Origin: Bacteroidaceae bacterium
GTDB taxonomy: Bacteria > Bacteroidota > Bacteroidia > Bacteroidales > Bacteroidaceae
Direction: 5' to 3'
DNA length: 64,000 nucleotides
Assembly (NCBI GenBank): GCA_024401215.1
Contig: JAKSLL010000007.1
Span: 1-64,000, forward strand
Shown: piece after piece, positions 45,637-54,879 of the stretch
Numbering within the stretch: the stretch's first letter is position 1
Layout: each line of letters starts with the position of its first letter
Notes under the pieces: generated by a model
Seen by the model: the letters and a program-made list of their open reading frames with translations, nothing else
Told to the model about the DNA's origin: nothing
Database searches by the model: none
Position numbers and translations under genes: made by a program

Positions 45637-47652
45637 TCAACGCACATACTCCCATATTCCATACACCTCAGTTGATATCTCACCAAGGTTTGGCGAGCAT
45701 CCTGTCTGCCCTGTCTGAACTTTCACAAAATTGATATAATCAAGATTTGCAGGCTTGCCCTCTCGTGTCACAGCATTGCTTATCTTGTAATACCCCTTTG
45801 CTCTTGACTTGTCGAATTTCTCATTCTTGAAGTAGTCAGAACCAAGATTGTCAGCATATCCCCAAGCAAATGGAGGTTCATCGGTGTAGTTATTCTCATA
45901 AGTGTGAGTGTCTTTGAGTCGTGAACCATAATATGTATGACATGGTCCCTCAGGAGAATCCTCTGTTGGCACCCAGTCCTGCCAATAAAAGTCGTGCTTG
46001 TTCCACGCACTCATATAAGGCACTACACCCTCTCCACCCATATTATCTTTCCAGCGGATGTCTGACTGCGGTGTTGCTGGTTTGTAGTATGTTATCTCAT
46101 AGTCAAGAGTCTCATTTTCTGTTCCATACTCACTGCCCGCGAGTTCATACCATGTATCATTAGGCAGTCCGTCTCCATTCTCATCCTTCATCACCCACAC
46201 GATTCCTGGTTCTGACTGATAGCTGTAGGGATTGCCTTGTATGACAATATCATAGTCACCATTGCTGTTTTTCACATCATGGTCAAAGCCCGCCACGAGG
46301 TATCCACCCTGAGCGCCAAGGCTAACCATCCATCTCCGCTTGAAATGACTCATCACACTATCGCACGCCTCCTCCATCGTTGCACCGTCACGGATGAAGT
46401 CGCCTGTCACGCTGTAACCATTCACCTGATGGCCAGGTGCAGGCATGTATTCAAAGATTTTGCTGACAAGACGACTGCTCAGTACATCCTCCTCTGGCTC
46501 CTCCTCTTTTATATCCGTACTTGATGCCTTGTCGCTGAAAGCGAAGTGGTTTGGAGTGATGCCCACTCTAAAATTGTCGATGAGCCCCCCTGCTGAAGAG
46601 TAGCGATACACCACGCCCGACTGTCGGTAATCGACAGCATCCGCCACATACACATCGCCATTGTGAGGGTTCACTCCGATGCCATAGAGTTTGTGGCGCA
46701 CACCATTATCATCAAGAGGCGCATATATGAATGGCAACATAGGCATGTCTGTGTCATCAATGCCCATGCGGTAAATGTCGTTGTTAAGAATATATAATGT
46801 GTCAGAAGTATTGTTCATCGCTATCTGCACATTTGCCTCATCAGTGTTCAACACCCAATCCTTCTCTACTACCCTTGACTGTGCGTCAATCCTGTATAGA
46901 TGTGGCAGGTTGTCGCCAAACGAGCCTTCTGACGATTCATATCCACCATCGGTAACAACCCACAACTTGCCTTTCTTGTCTATCTTCATAGACTTTGGTT
47001 GCCAACTACTGAGTTCGATGCGTCCATCCACCTTGTCTTTTTCCGTATCAATGACAAGTATCTTGTTGCTGTACGACCAGCAATTTACAAACACATACTT
47101 GCCATATTGCACCATCTCCTCTGTAGAGCAATAGCCAAGGTTAGCAACCTCATCAACGGAGATAGAGCCAGAATACTGAAATGTCTGCGGATTGAAGATA
47201 TTGATATAATGCGCATAAAGATCAGTAACATACGCCTTCGTGTCACTTACCTTATACACATAACGGGGGTTGATTATTTTTGTCTCAGCCGAAGCTGTCA
47301 GCTGTCCTTTCACCTTGAATGTCTCCGTGTCCACCCCCCAGATGATACCAGAGTTTTCCATTGCGATAAAAGCTGTTGTGCCATAGATGGTGATTGACTG
47401 CCCCGTGTCGCCAAGCTTGCGGTCGTTGACACGGCGAAACACACCATTCTCAACATTCTTTGTTGCTGGATTGTAATAAGAAAGTGATGCGTTGCCCGCA
47501 TTGAAGTTCCCTTCACAAAGCACAAAAACCCCATCGTCAGCACTCCCCATAGGAGTACCGCCAGCAGGGGTATCCTCAATATCACTACATGCTGCTATCA
47601 GCATAGAAGCCAATAGCAGCATGCAAGCATATAGTGTTTTATATGATTTCAT
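45637..47652 (-). CDS. BtuG-like surface lipoprotein with C-terminal extension
   Basis: A 671-aa lipoprotein (MKSYKTLYACMLLLASMLIAAC, lipobox then SDIEDTP, acidic residues after the cysteine that favour surface export). Residues ~35-380 form a beta-propeller of the YncE/DUF5074 type, as in BtuG proteins that bind vitamin B12 tightly at the cell surface: FVLCEGNFNAGNASLSYY, GIIWGVDTETFKVKGQLT, YGIGVNPHNGDVYVADAV. Residues ~395-671 are a second, unassigned domain (WYELAGSEYGTENETLDYEI, PEGPCHTYYGSRLKD) absent from simple BtuG. Cobalamin binding is inferred from family and neighbours. Confidence 0.75.
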   Translation of the reverse strand: MKSYKTLYACMLLLASMLIAACSDIEDTPAGGTPMGSADDGVFVLCEGNFNAGNASLSYYNPATKNVENGVFRRVNDRKLGDTGQSITIYGTTAFIAMENSGIIWGVDTETFKVKGQLTASAETKIINPRYVYKVSDTKAYVTDLYAHYINIFNPQTFQYSGSISVDEVANLGYCSTEEMVQYGKYVFVNCWSYSNKILVIDTEKDKVDGRIELSSWQPKSMKIDKKGKLWVVTDGGYESSEGSFGDNLPHLYRIDAQSRVVEKDWVLNTDEANVQIAMNNTSDTLYILNNDIYRMGIDDTDMPMLPFIYAPLDDNGVRHKLYGIGVNPHNGDVYVADAVDYRQSGVVYRYSSAGGLIDNFRVGITPNHFAFSDKASSTDIKEEEPEEDVLSSRLVSKIFEYMPAPGHQVNGYSVTGDFIRDGATMEEACDSVMSHFKRRWMVSLGAQGGYLVAGFDHDVKNSNGDYDIVIQGNPYSYQSEPGIVWVMKDENGDGLPNDTWYELAGSEYGTENETLDYEITYYKPATPQSDIRWKDNMGGEGVVPYMSAWNKHDFYWQDWVPTEDSPEGPCHTYYGSRLKDTHTYENNYTDEPPFAWGYADNLGSDYFKNEKFDKSRAKGYYKISNAVTREGKPANLDYINFVKVQTGQTGCSPNLGEISTEVYGIWEYVR

Positions 47653-47717
47653 AAATTACCGACAGCAGTAAATGCTTAGTAATGACAACTTTTCGCCATT
47701 ACATAATTTGTCAAAAG

Positions 47718-48455
47718 TTACAAGCTTCTTATATGCTCCACTACGAAGTTGTCGATAGCAGCATACTGAGGCTGCTTAACGCCACCGAATTCAGATACAT
47801 CTGAGCCTGTCATACTGAATGACAAGCCCTTCACCTTGCCGAGCGGTGTAAGGTCAACCTTTGTCCATGTCGTGAGGAGTTCTCCGTTCTTAGCCAAGTC
47901 AACCGTCACTGAAGGAACGCCTTCTGATGCACCTATACCCTTGATTACGAGTGTGAGTTCACCGCCGTGTGCAAGAGATGCTGCATAGTCATCACCATAA
48001 GTTGTAACGCCAAGCTGGTATGTTGTTGGTGAAACGTCGATAGACTTAACTTTTCGTGCCCTACCATCAGAGAAGGTCAAGCTGGCATCACAATATACTA
48101 TAGCGAAATAATTTGATCCATTTGATTTTGGCACAGAAAGCTGATATTCAGGAGCGGCATGTTTCTTTATGTCCTTATCCACATAGTTGCTGATGGCAAT
48201 GCCGCCACCCCAGAATTTTCCGTCGCCATAAGCATTTGTAAGTTTGCTAGTGACCTTTGTCCTTGAGTCTTCCCAAGAGTATGAACCATCACCATAAAGG
48301 AGATTTCCCATAAACTGAGGCTTGTCAACATAAGCCTTCCAACTGTCATCCTCAAAGTCAAGTTTTCTGTAATATCCTTCTTCATCCTCTTCACAAGAAG
48401 TAAACATCGCTGCACCCATCAATACAGCAGCTGCCATTAAAAGATACTTTTTCAT
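47718..48455 (-). CDS. BtuH-like (DUF4465) surface lipoprotein
   Basis: A 245-aa lipoprotein: MKKYLLMAAAVLMGAAMFTSC, then EEDEEG, a strongly acidic post-cysteine stretch typical of surface-exported Bacteroidetes lipoproteins. The body is a beta-sandwich with DUF4465 features: GGGIAISNYVDK, NYFAIVYCD, LTLVIKGIG and the closing YAAIDNFVVEHI. Members in cobalamin loci (BtuH) bind vitamin B12 on the cell surface. It is the first gene of the five-gene operon; a -7 box is at 48536-48543. Confidence 0.72.
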   Translation of the reverse strand: MKKYLLMAAAVLMGAAMFTSCEEDEEGYYRKLDFEDDSWKAYVDKPQFMGNLLYGDGSYSWEDSRTKVTSKLTNAYGDGKFWGGGIAISNYVDKDIKKHAAPEYQLSVPKSNGSNYFAIVYCDASLTFSDGRARKVKSIDVSPTTYQLGVTTYGDDYAASLAHGGELTLVIKGIGASEGVPSVTVDLAKNGELLTTWTKVDLTPLGKVKGLSFSMTGSDVSEFGGVKQPQYAAIDNFVVEHIRSL

Positions 48456-48535
48456 TTTTATTATTATATATTAGTTAATATACATAGCCTTTACTCGGAT
48501 TGTCGCATGCAACTATCCAGCAATCAAAAGTGCTA

Positions 48536-48543
48536 CAAAGTTA
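48536..48543 (-). promoter_or_regulatory. -7 box of the cobalamin-type operon
   Basis: TAACTTTG on the minus strand, leaving a leader of about 75 bases. I see no cobalamin riboswitch core (such as a GCCACTG element) in this leader, which is also too short for one. Confidence 0.55.
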
Positions 48544-48585
48544 CGACTTTTTTAATTATCTAATTGATTTTTGTTCAAAAAATCG

Positions 48586-48593
48586 TACCTTTG
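48586..48593 (+). promoter_or_regulatory. -7 box of ribF, very close to its ATG
   Basis: TACCTTTG ends 8 bases before the ATG at 48602, so transcription probably starts within a few bases of the start codon, giving a leaderless or nearly leaderless mRNA. Confidence 0.5.
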
Positions 48594-48601
48594 CATTGTA
48601 A

Positions 48602-49504
48602 ATGAGAATCATAAGTAGGTGTAACAATAAAAATGCCTGTGTTGCTACCATCGGCTCTTTCGATGGAGTGCATGAAGGGCACCGGTTTGTAATAAGCCAA
48701 GTCATAAGTCGAGCTCGTCAAAAGGGACTCGACTCACTTGTCGTTACCTTTCCCAACCATCCTTTGCAAGTGCTTCGTCCTGATTTTCGCCCTCTTATGT
48801 TGACATTAGCAGAAGAGAAGGAGGAATTGCTTATACAAACAGGCATCGACAAGGTGGCTATGATAGAGTTCACGCAAGAACTTGCTTCGATGACTGCTTA
48901 CGATTTCATGAAATCTGTGCTTCACGACGAGCTTAATGTCCGTGTCCTTATCATTGGTTACGACAACCATTTCGGCCATGATGGCAAGTCATTCAACGAC
49001 TATGTCGCGTACGGACAGCAACTTGGCATTGAGGTTGTGCTTTGCGATGCCCTCGACACTTGTCCACGCCCTTCCTCCACCGCTGTACGCAACGCTTTGA
49101 TTTCTGGCGATGTAGATACGGCAAATATTCTTCTCGGCTATAGATTCTTCATCAAAGGTTATATAACCACAGGATTTCAGAACGGACGCAAGATAGGCTT
49201 CCCTACTGCTAATGTGATTGCCGACTCATGCAAACTGATACCGAAAAACGGCGTGTACATGGTGCATACATCTTATGGACTTGGCATGCTCAACATCGGA
49301 TGTCGCCCCACATTCGACAATGGCGACACGCCATCCATCGAAGTACACATCTTCGATTTCGATGATAATCTATACGACAAACCTATAAAGATTGACTTTA
49401 TACATCGGTTGCGTGACGAACGTCATTTCGACTCCCTCGATGCACTCCGCCAACAACTGTTAGAAGACGAAGCTTTCTGCCGACAATCAGCAAAAAAGGG
49501 GTGA
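48602..49504 (+). CDS. ribF: Bifunctional riboflavin kinase/FMN adenylyltransferase
   Basis: Converts riboflavin to FMN and FMN to FAD. The 300-aa protein has the N-terminal adenylyltransferase domain with GSFDGVHEGHRF at about 16-27 and YDNHFGHDGKS near 120, then the C-terminal kinase domain with GRKIGFPTANV near residue 197 and an ending LRDERHFDSLDALRQQL. Length is typical. It is a single gene, divergent from the cobalamin-type operon, ending in a terminator overlapping its stop codon. Confidence 0.95.
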   Translation: MRIISRCNNKNACVATIGSFDGVHEGHRFVISQVISRARQKGLDSLVVTFPNHPLQVLRPDFRPLMLTLAEEKEELLIQTGIDKVAMIEFTQELASMTAYDFMKSVLHDELNVRVLIIGYDNHFGHDGKSFNDYVAYGQQLGIEVVLCDALDTCPRPSSTAVRNALISGDVDTANILLGYRFFIKGYITTGFQNGRKIGFPTANVIADSCKLIPKNGVYMVHTSYGLGMLNIGCRPTFDNGDTPSIEVHIFDFDDNLYDKPIKIDFIHRLRDERHFDSLDALRQQLLEDEAFCRQSAKKG

Positions 49505-49517
49505 TGATTATCACCCC
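49498..49517. terminator. Bidirectional terminator at the ribF stop
   Basis: GGGGTGATGATTATCACCCC hairpin overlapping the ribF stop codon; AAAAAA precedes it on the plus strand, which reads as a T tract for the convergent ompA-type gene. Confidence 0.75.
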
Positions 49518-49539
49518 CTATCGTAGATAGCTCTTAAAA

Positions 49540-50667
49540 TCAATGGTTAAGTTTCATGACAATACATATTGTCGCACGGTTTTTCTCAGTCAGACTTACA
49601 TAAGGCTTAACCTTGTTACCCATATCATGCACCACAATACGACTTTCAGGTATTCCGTATGTCTTTGTCAGCTCGTCAGCTATTGACTGGGCACGACTTT
49701 TTGCAAGCGTCACCCTATTAGTTTTTTTGTCTGTGAGAGCGTCAGCATAACCTATCACATACACTATCTTCTGAGAATTTGCCATCACAGCATCAGCAAC
49801 AGCCTTAACATTCTCTTTCTCCACCTGACGGATGTCTGCCTGATTGGCATCAAAGAAAATTGGGAAGATATCTCTTGTCTTAATATCATTATACATGGTA
49901 TCGACCTTTGTCACATACTCTGTGCGCACAATCTCTGTCACTTTATGCTGAAGAGGTGTAGCCTGACCTTTTGTAAGGTATATGCATACGCCCACACCGA
50001 GGTTCAGATGTGAGTCGAGAGGCATCTGGAAACTACGTCCATTGAAATTATCAGCAAGAAGATTAAGACTTCCATTGGCATTGAATGCCACATTCTTACT
50101 GCAACGGTACACATAGTTGAGTCCTAAACATCCACCCATTAACACTCTGTTCTTAGTATCAACAACATATCCCATCTGACCGTCTTCTTTCTCTTCAAGC
50201 ACAGTAAGTCCCTCTCCCTTGAAGTTGCTTGTCATCGCCATTGCCGGACCGAAATAAAAATAGAGGTTATTCTTACGGTTACGCAAATAGCCAAGGAATC
50301 CATTGCTGAGGTTATAAGTAGCATTCACAGATGGCTCTATGCTTCTGAAAGAATACAGTTTATCAGTCTTGCCCATCAAGCCGCTGCCTGTACAACCGAT
50401 ATTCTTGTTCCAACTCACCTGACCACTTATTCCCCAATATGGATTGAAGTTATAACCTATAGAGGCATTGTAGCCTAATGTCCAAGCATCAGCATCCACA
50501 TGATTGTAACGCATATCTTCACTCATACTGAATGTGCCATTCACATGTGCCTGAAACCACAATCGCTTGATAATATAGTCGTATAAGTAGCCATCAGTCA
50601 CTATCTCTTGCGCAAATGTCATTGCCGATACCATCAGCATCATGACTGTAATTATCTTTTTCTTCAT
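49540..50667 (-). CDS. OmpA-family outer-membrane protein, paralogue 1
   Basis: A 375-aa protein with a signal peptide (MKKKIITVMMLMVSAMTFAQ), a beta-barrel-like N-terminal region (about 25-225) and a C-terminal OmpA peptidoglycan-binding domain (about 260-375) with IFFDANQADIRQVEKENV, VIGYADALTDKKTNRVTLAKSRAQ and the ending KNRATICIVMK. Such proteins tie the outer membrane to peptidoglycan. It lies 19 bases after a paralogue of the same layout, so the pair probably arose by tandem duplication. Confidence 0.88.
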   Translation of the reverse strand: MKKKIITVMMLMVSAMTFAQEIVTDGYLYDYIIKRLWFQAHVNGTFSMSEDMRYNHVDADAWTLGYNASIGYNFNPYWGISGQVSWNKNIGCTGSGLMGKTDKLYSFRSIEPSVNATYNLSNGFLGYLRNRKNNLYFYFGPAMAMTSNFKGEGLTVLEEKEDGQMGYVVDTKNRVLMGGCLGLNYVYRCSKNVAFNANGSLNLLADNFNGRSFQMPLDSHLNLGVGVCIYLTKGQATPLQHKVTEIVRTEYVTKVDTMYNDIKTRDIFPIFFDANQADIRQVEKENVKAVADAVMANSQKIVYVIGYADALTDKKTNRVTLAKSRAQSIADELTKTYGIPESRIVVHDMGNKVKPYVSLTEKNRATICIVMKLNH

Positions 50668-50686
50668 AGCTGTTCAAAATGTTTCA

Positions 50687-51757
50687 CTATCGCTCCAAAT
50701 CTGTCACCACACATACCGTTGCTCGGTTATTCCAAAACTCCTCTTCTGGATAAGGCTGAACAACATCTCCTTGATGGTGAGTGATGATTCTTGACTCGTC
50801 AATACCATATTTGTTCATGAGTTCCTCTTTGATTACACGTGCACGATTCTCTGCAAGCCATGCATTGCGGGCTTTTGTGCCTGTGTTGTCATCAGCATAT
50901 CCAAACATAAACACCACCTTTTCTGGATTGGCTTTCATATAATTAGCCATAGCTTGTATCTTGCTAACCTGTGAGTCGCGGATAATAATCTTATCTATCT
51001 CAAAGAAGATGGCATAAGTATCTTTGTCCTCTACACGATCAACAACCACAGTATCTCTCCTCACTTCTGTCACAACACGTTCACGCACAACAGGTTCACC
51101 CCACACAGTATTGACAGCCATTCTCTTTCCAAAAGACTTACGGATACCTATCATCAAATTCACATGACTGTCCATGCCACCATTTGTTATACCATCCAGT
51201 TTGTCTGGGAATGACTGGAATACGCCCTGTACCACAAGTCCCCAGCCATCATTGAAATGATGCACATACTCCAAACCAGCCCTGTAGCCATATACTGTCT
51301 CATTGTGCGAGAAATAGCCTTTTTCTGCAAATCCTCCTACAAGTTTTGAGGCGAATGCGCCTGCACCGCCACCGAACAGACTCAAAGCATTGCGTCGATC
51401 TTCCTTATATCCAAGGAAGGTATTGGTAAGGTTCCATGAAAGATTGAAAGATGGCTCAACACAGTTGAATGCGAAATACGTGTTTGGAGCCACATAGTCC
51501 GTCGATAGCGTCTTGCTATGCAGACGGTTAAACTCTGACTGAGCATACAAGGATATATATGGATTAATCATATATCCTAATGACACACCAGCAGAATACC
51601 CTATGTTATTCTTGAAATGTCCCATACTCAAAGTTTCTGTACCAGTGTTGTTCAATCCGCCAAGTATCTGGCAGAACCATCTGTCTTGAAGATTCTGAGC
51701 CATCGACACAGCTGAAAAAATACCGCTAAGCAGTAACCATAATAATATTTTCTTCAT
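50687..51757 (-). CDS. OmpA-family outer-membrane protein, paralogue 2
   Basis: A 357-aa protein, same layout as its neighbour: signal peptide MKKILLWLLLSGIFSAVSMAQ, barrel-like region to about 225, and OmpA domain (IFFEIDKIIIRDSQVSKIQAM, FMFGYADDNTGTKARNAWLAENRA, NNRATVCVVTD). The ATG at 51757 or 51760 fits the signal peptide; an earlier start at 51784 would add eight residues with no function evident. A -7 box lies far upstream at 51919-51926, giving a ~160-base leader. First gene of the pair. Confidence 0.88.
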   Translation of the reverse strand: MKKILLWLLLSGIFSAVSMAQNLQDRWFCQILGGLNNTGTETLSMGHFKNNIGYSAGVSLGYMINPYISLYAQSEFNRLHSKTLSTDYVAPNTYFAFNCVEPSFNLSWNLTNTFLGYKEDRRNALSLFGGGAGAFASKLVGGFAEKGYFSHNETVYGYRAGLEYVHHFNDGWGLVVQGVFQSFPDKLDGITNGGMDSHVNLMIGIRKSFGKRMAVNTVWGEPVVRERVVTEVRRDTVVVDRVEDKDTYAIFFEIDKIIIRDSQVSKIQAMANYMKANPEKVVFMFGYADDNTGTKARNAWLAENRARVIKEELMNKYGIDESRIITHHQGDVVQPYPEEEFWNNRATVCVVTDLER

Positions 51758-51918
51758 CATAACTATATAGTAGGGGGCTTTCACCCTGTAAATATTTTAG
51801 CACAACAATAATTAAAACAAGTTTAAACTTACTCTGTTTGGGGAATTAAAGTAGAGCGAAACTTGTATTGCTTATTTGTCTCGTAATATGTCATCAATGA
51901 TTATTCCAAATAATGTGC

Positions 51919-51926
51919 AAAATTAC
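51919..51926 (-). promoter_or_regulatory. -7 box of the ompA-type pair
   Basis: TAATTTTG on the minus strand with a ~160-base leader before the first gene. Between 51927 and 52193 I see only the helicase terminator and AT-rich DNA. Confidence 0.45.
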
Positions 51927-52041
51927 GCCAATTATCCTTTATTTACAATTTTATATCATAAAAATTCACAAAGAAATGCCATTTCTTCTTACTCTCAATC
52001 ATAACATTATAAAAATACCTATGTGTAATGGCAGAATGCTT

Positions 52042-52090
52042 AAAAAACCGATTGACTATAGGCTTAATGCTTATAACCAATCGGTTTTGT
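52042..52090 (-). terminator. Terminator after the helicase gene
   Basis: CAATCGGTTTTG and AAAACCGATTG arms with an inner TATA-GCTTAA stem, running into TTTTTT on the minus strand, about 105 bases after the helicase stop. Confidence 0.8.
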
Positions 52091-52193
52091 TTTGAAAATG
52101 TTATATTCAAGAATCCATTTGTTCCTGAATGTTTTTCAGTTTTGCTGTGAATTTCGCCATGTTTTTCGTTTCGGTTTGAAAAATAGCCTCTCA

Positions 52194-54260
52194 TCATTCC
52201 TCGATGGGCTGCTCTTCGTTGAACTCCTGCTTCTTGATTCGACGAATCAGGTAAGCAACGGCTTTTGGCGCTTTCTCGCGACACACCTTCAGTTGGGCAA
52301 GGAACTCCTCTTCCGTAGCATCAGAGTTGAAGAGATCAACCAGCTCACAGTTGTTGTCCGACAACTTGTCGAGTTGTAAGCCATGCTTCTGCATCAATGT
52401 GCGCAAGGCAAGGATGCCAAGATCGTACTTTGGTCTTGCCTCCACGAGCTTTCGCATGAGATCAAGTCCAGAATCACCAATGTACATCTCGTTGAGCATG
52501 GCTATCATGAAGAGAACCTTTGTATCTGGTGTTGCCATTTCGAACACATTCGCCAGCTGACAGTTCGTCTCGTCTGCTTCTGTGTAGCGTTCAAGTTTTG
52601 CCAAGGCACGTGACTTGATGTACAGGGCCTCTGCACATTGATGAGCTTCCAGCACTTCACCAATGAGAGACAAGGCGTCCTCGTACTTCTTAGCGTAGAG
52701 ACTCAGCAAGGCAGCAATGAACTTCGGAGCCCAATGGTTTGAGCGATGAAGACTTTCTGGCACGTCCTCTATCGCTCCATATAGATGTTCGTCACACACT
52801 AGTATGTCCAGGAAGCGCTTTGCCTGCTGCATCGCCTCCTTGAGGTCGCCATCTTCTGCTCTCTTAGCTACGAGCAATAGGTATTGCCTTGCAGCCTCGT
52901 CATAGTCGTTCTGCTTAAGAGCGCTATAGACAGCCTTGCCACTCTCTATCTCGTTGCCAATCTGCTGTTCGTTGTTGTACTCGCTTGCGTATGTGAGCAC
53001 TTCACGACTGGTGTGAGCATACTGAGGGATTACGTTCTTCGAGAGGTAAAGACCTTCCAGCGTACGCACACGGCTGAGTGCCACATAGAGTTGTCCAGCA
53101 GCAAACATGCCTCGACTCAGGTCGAGCGAGAGCTTGTCGAAGGTCATGCCCTGACTCTTGTGTACCGTAATCGCCCAAGCCAATTTCAGAGGGTACTGGG
53201 TGAAGGTTCCTTTCAGTTCCTTCTTCATCTTGCGCTCTTCCTTGTTGTACTCATAGCTGTACGATTCCCATGAGCAGTAAGGCACAACGTACGTCTCACC
53301 ATTGTTGAGTGTAACGCTTATCTCGTCCTTGGTAAGCTTGGTCACCTTTCCGAGTGTTCCGTTTGCCCAACGTTTCTGCTGATCGTTACGTGTGAACATC
53401 ACCTGAGCTCCAACCTTTAGGCGAAGTTTTAACTCGACGGGGAAACGCTTCTCCTCAAAGGTTCCATCAACTGTACCTTCGTACACGAACTCCTCTGCGT
53501 CAATCTCCTCCAGTCGCTGTATGTTGATTGTGTCGGCAGTCTTGTTGATGGATGCCAAGGTAATTACCGCACCATCTTCCTCACTTGGCGTGTGTACACG
53601 ACCATTGAGGTGCATGATGTTCTCTGGAGTCACCTTGTTCATGCGGACATTCTCCAAGATATGAAGGAAGTGCTCATCATCTTGACGGTACACCTTCTGG
53701 AACTCTATCTTCACGAGTCGCATTCGCTTGATAGCATCCGACTTGTAGAAGAAGAAATCGTCCGTGTGGTACAAGTCCTTCAACAGGTATTTCTCCGGGC
53801 CTTGCTTCACCACGGGAGGCAACTGGAACATGTCGCCAACGAAGATCATCTGCTTGCCTCCGAATGGAATGTTGTTTCTGAGAGTCTTACGCATGGTGTA
53901 GTCGATGGCATCCATCACATCACATCTCACCATCGACACCTCATCGATGATGATGGTGTCTGCATGGAGAAGGGTGAGGATTCTTGCCTCGTTCATCTTT
54001 CCGCAAGTTCCAGGAGGACAAACCTCCATCGGAAGACCAAAGAAAGAGTGGATAGTGTCACCACCAGCAAGGATGGCTGCCACACCTGTTGGTGCAAGGG
54101 TGATGAACTGCTTCCCCACCAACTTCTGCACATTGTGGAGGAAGGTTGTCTTACCGGTACCAGCACGTCCTGTGAGGAAGAAACTGGAGTTTGTGTTGGC
54201 AACAAGCTCGTATGCAAGCTGCTGCTCGTGGTTCTGTGGGTCTATCTGTGTGTTCTGCAT
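52194..54260 (-). CDS. Pif1-like (superfamily 1B) helicase with TPR-like tail
   Basis: A 688-aa protein. The helicase core occupies about 1-440: Walker A GRAGTGKTTF near 31-40, APTGVAAI, IIDEVSMV (motif II), GDMFQLPPV (motif III), YRQDDEHF, and AWAITVHKSQGMTFDKL and YVALSRVRTLEGL near 365-400. Residues ~440-640 are alternating helices (ALKQNDYDEAARQYLLL, LSLYAKKYEDALSLIG, ALAKLERYTEADE) that read like TPR repeats. Relatives unwind DNA, G-quadruplexes or R-loops. It has the same ~90 bp upstream block as the kinase-fusion gene, so the two are probably co-regulated. Confidence 0.85.
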   Translation of the reverse strand: MQNTQIDPQNHEQQLAYELVANTNSSFFLTGRAGTGKTTFLHNVQKLVGKQFITLAPTGVAAILAGGDTIHSFFGLPMEVCPPGTCGKMNEARILTLLHADTIIIDEVSMVRCDVMDAIDYTMRKTLRNNIPFGGKQMIFVGDMFQLPPVVKQGPEKYLLKDLYHTDDFFFYKSDAIKRMRLVKIEFQKVYRQDDEHFLHILENVRMNKVTPENIMHLNGRVHTPSEEDGAVITLASINKTADTINIQRLEEIDAEEFVYEGTVDGTFEEKRFPVELKLRLKVGAQVMFTRNDQQKRWANGTLGKVTKLTKDEISVTLNNGETYVVPYCSWESYSYEYNKEERKMKKELKGTFTQYPLKLAWAITVHKSQGMTFDKLSLDLSRGMFAAGQLYVALSRVRTLEGLYLSKNVIPQYAHTSREVLTYASEYNNEQQIGNEIESGKAVYSALKQNDYDEAARQYLLLVAKRAEDGDLKEAMQQAKRFLDILVCDEHLYGAIEDVPESLHRSNHWAPKFIAALLSLYAKKYEDALSLIGEVLEAHQCAEALYIKSRALAKLERYTEADETNCQLANVFEMATPDTKVLFMIAMLNEMYIGDSGLDLMRKLVEARPKYDLGILALRTLMQKHGLQLDKLSDNNCELVDLFNSDATEEEFLAQLKVCREKAPKAVAYLIRRIKKQEFNEEQPIEE

Positions 54261-54390
54261 ATCCTACTTCTGTTCTATTTGTGGAAGGATTTGGGTGAGA
54301 TGTGTGTTGAAGTCGCTATTGAGGAAGCTTTTGTAGCAGTCGCCACATCTGTTTTGACAAATAAAATAATGTATAAACAAAACTAACTCT

Positions 54391-54480
54391 CTCGGAATTG
54401 CGATGCAAAGTTACAGACCTTTTATCATCCCACCTAAGCTTTTTTCAACTGTATTAGTTCCTCTCTATTTGGAACCAATA
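54391..54480 (-). promoter_or_regulatory. Shared regulatory block A upstream of the helicase gene
   Basis: Contains the -7 box TAACTTTG (minus, 54406-54413), the conserved leader GGAATTGCGATGCAAA on the plus reading, and an upstream inverted repeat TTAGTTCC / GGAACCAAT (54454-54478). The same order and spacing occur in block B at 58497-58588. The repeat lies about 40-65 bases upstream of the -7 box. Confidence 0.7.
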
Positions 54481-54498
54481 CGTTGTTTTCTGTTAGGT

Positions 54499-54707
54499 TA
54501 TCCGAGTTTTGCACGTTTTTGTACTATCATATATCTAATATACTGAATTACCGTAAGATATGGTACATTTAGTTTGTAGTACAATCATTGTCGTTTACAG
54601 ATGCTACGAAATAAGAGAAAAATCCTATTCTTGCTTATTGTGTTGAAATTCCAATATTTATCATTCTTAGTCCAATAGATAGTACAAATCATCGCAAAAC
54701 TCGGATA
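54499..54707. repeat. 209-bp MITE-like element
   Basis: TATCCGAGTTTTGC (54499-54512) and GCAAAACTCGGATA (54694-54707) are perfect inverted copies. After a short gap the inverted similarity resumes (TTTGTACTAT at 54520 and its complement near 54680), giving ~28-bp ends. No ORF inside. Confidence 0.6.
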
Positions 54708-54840
54708 GGCTATGCAGCAAACCTTTTCTTGTGTATGGCTTCCATGCAGTGACTAGTACTGATAATGGAAACATGTATTGAGGTGAGATCATATGTGCGC
54801 CAATGCTTCGAAACCATTCCGTCTGCTATCAGAGGAAAAC

Positions 54841-54879
54841 GTATGCCTTGATGACACTATGAAGATCAACAAGGCATAC
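54841..54879. terminator. Terminator-like hairpin, owner unknown
   Basis: GTATGCCTTG (54841-54850) pairs perfectly with CAAGGCATAC (54870-54879). There is no strong T tract and no gene ends here. Confidence 0.4.

Noticed and set aside
48456..48601. Cobalamin riboswitch upstream of the B12-type operon
   Set aside because: No recognisable core elements and too little space in the leader.
48611..48620. TAAGTAGGTG at the start of ribF as a copy of the MITE end
   Set aside because: It lies within conserved coding sequence, lacks the ATCAAAATT continuation and is probably chance.
53592..54386. 264-aa plus-strand frame opposite the helicase
   Set aside because: Antisense shadow of the Pif1-like motifs and composition typical of such shadows.
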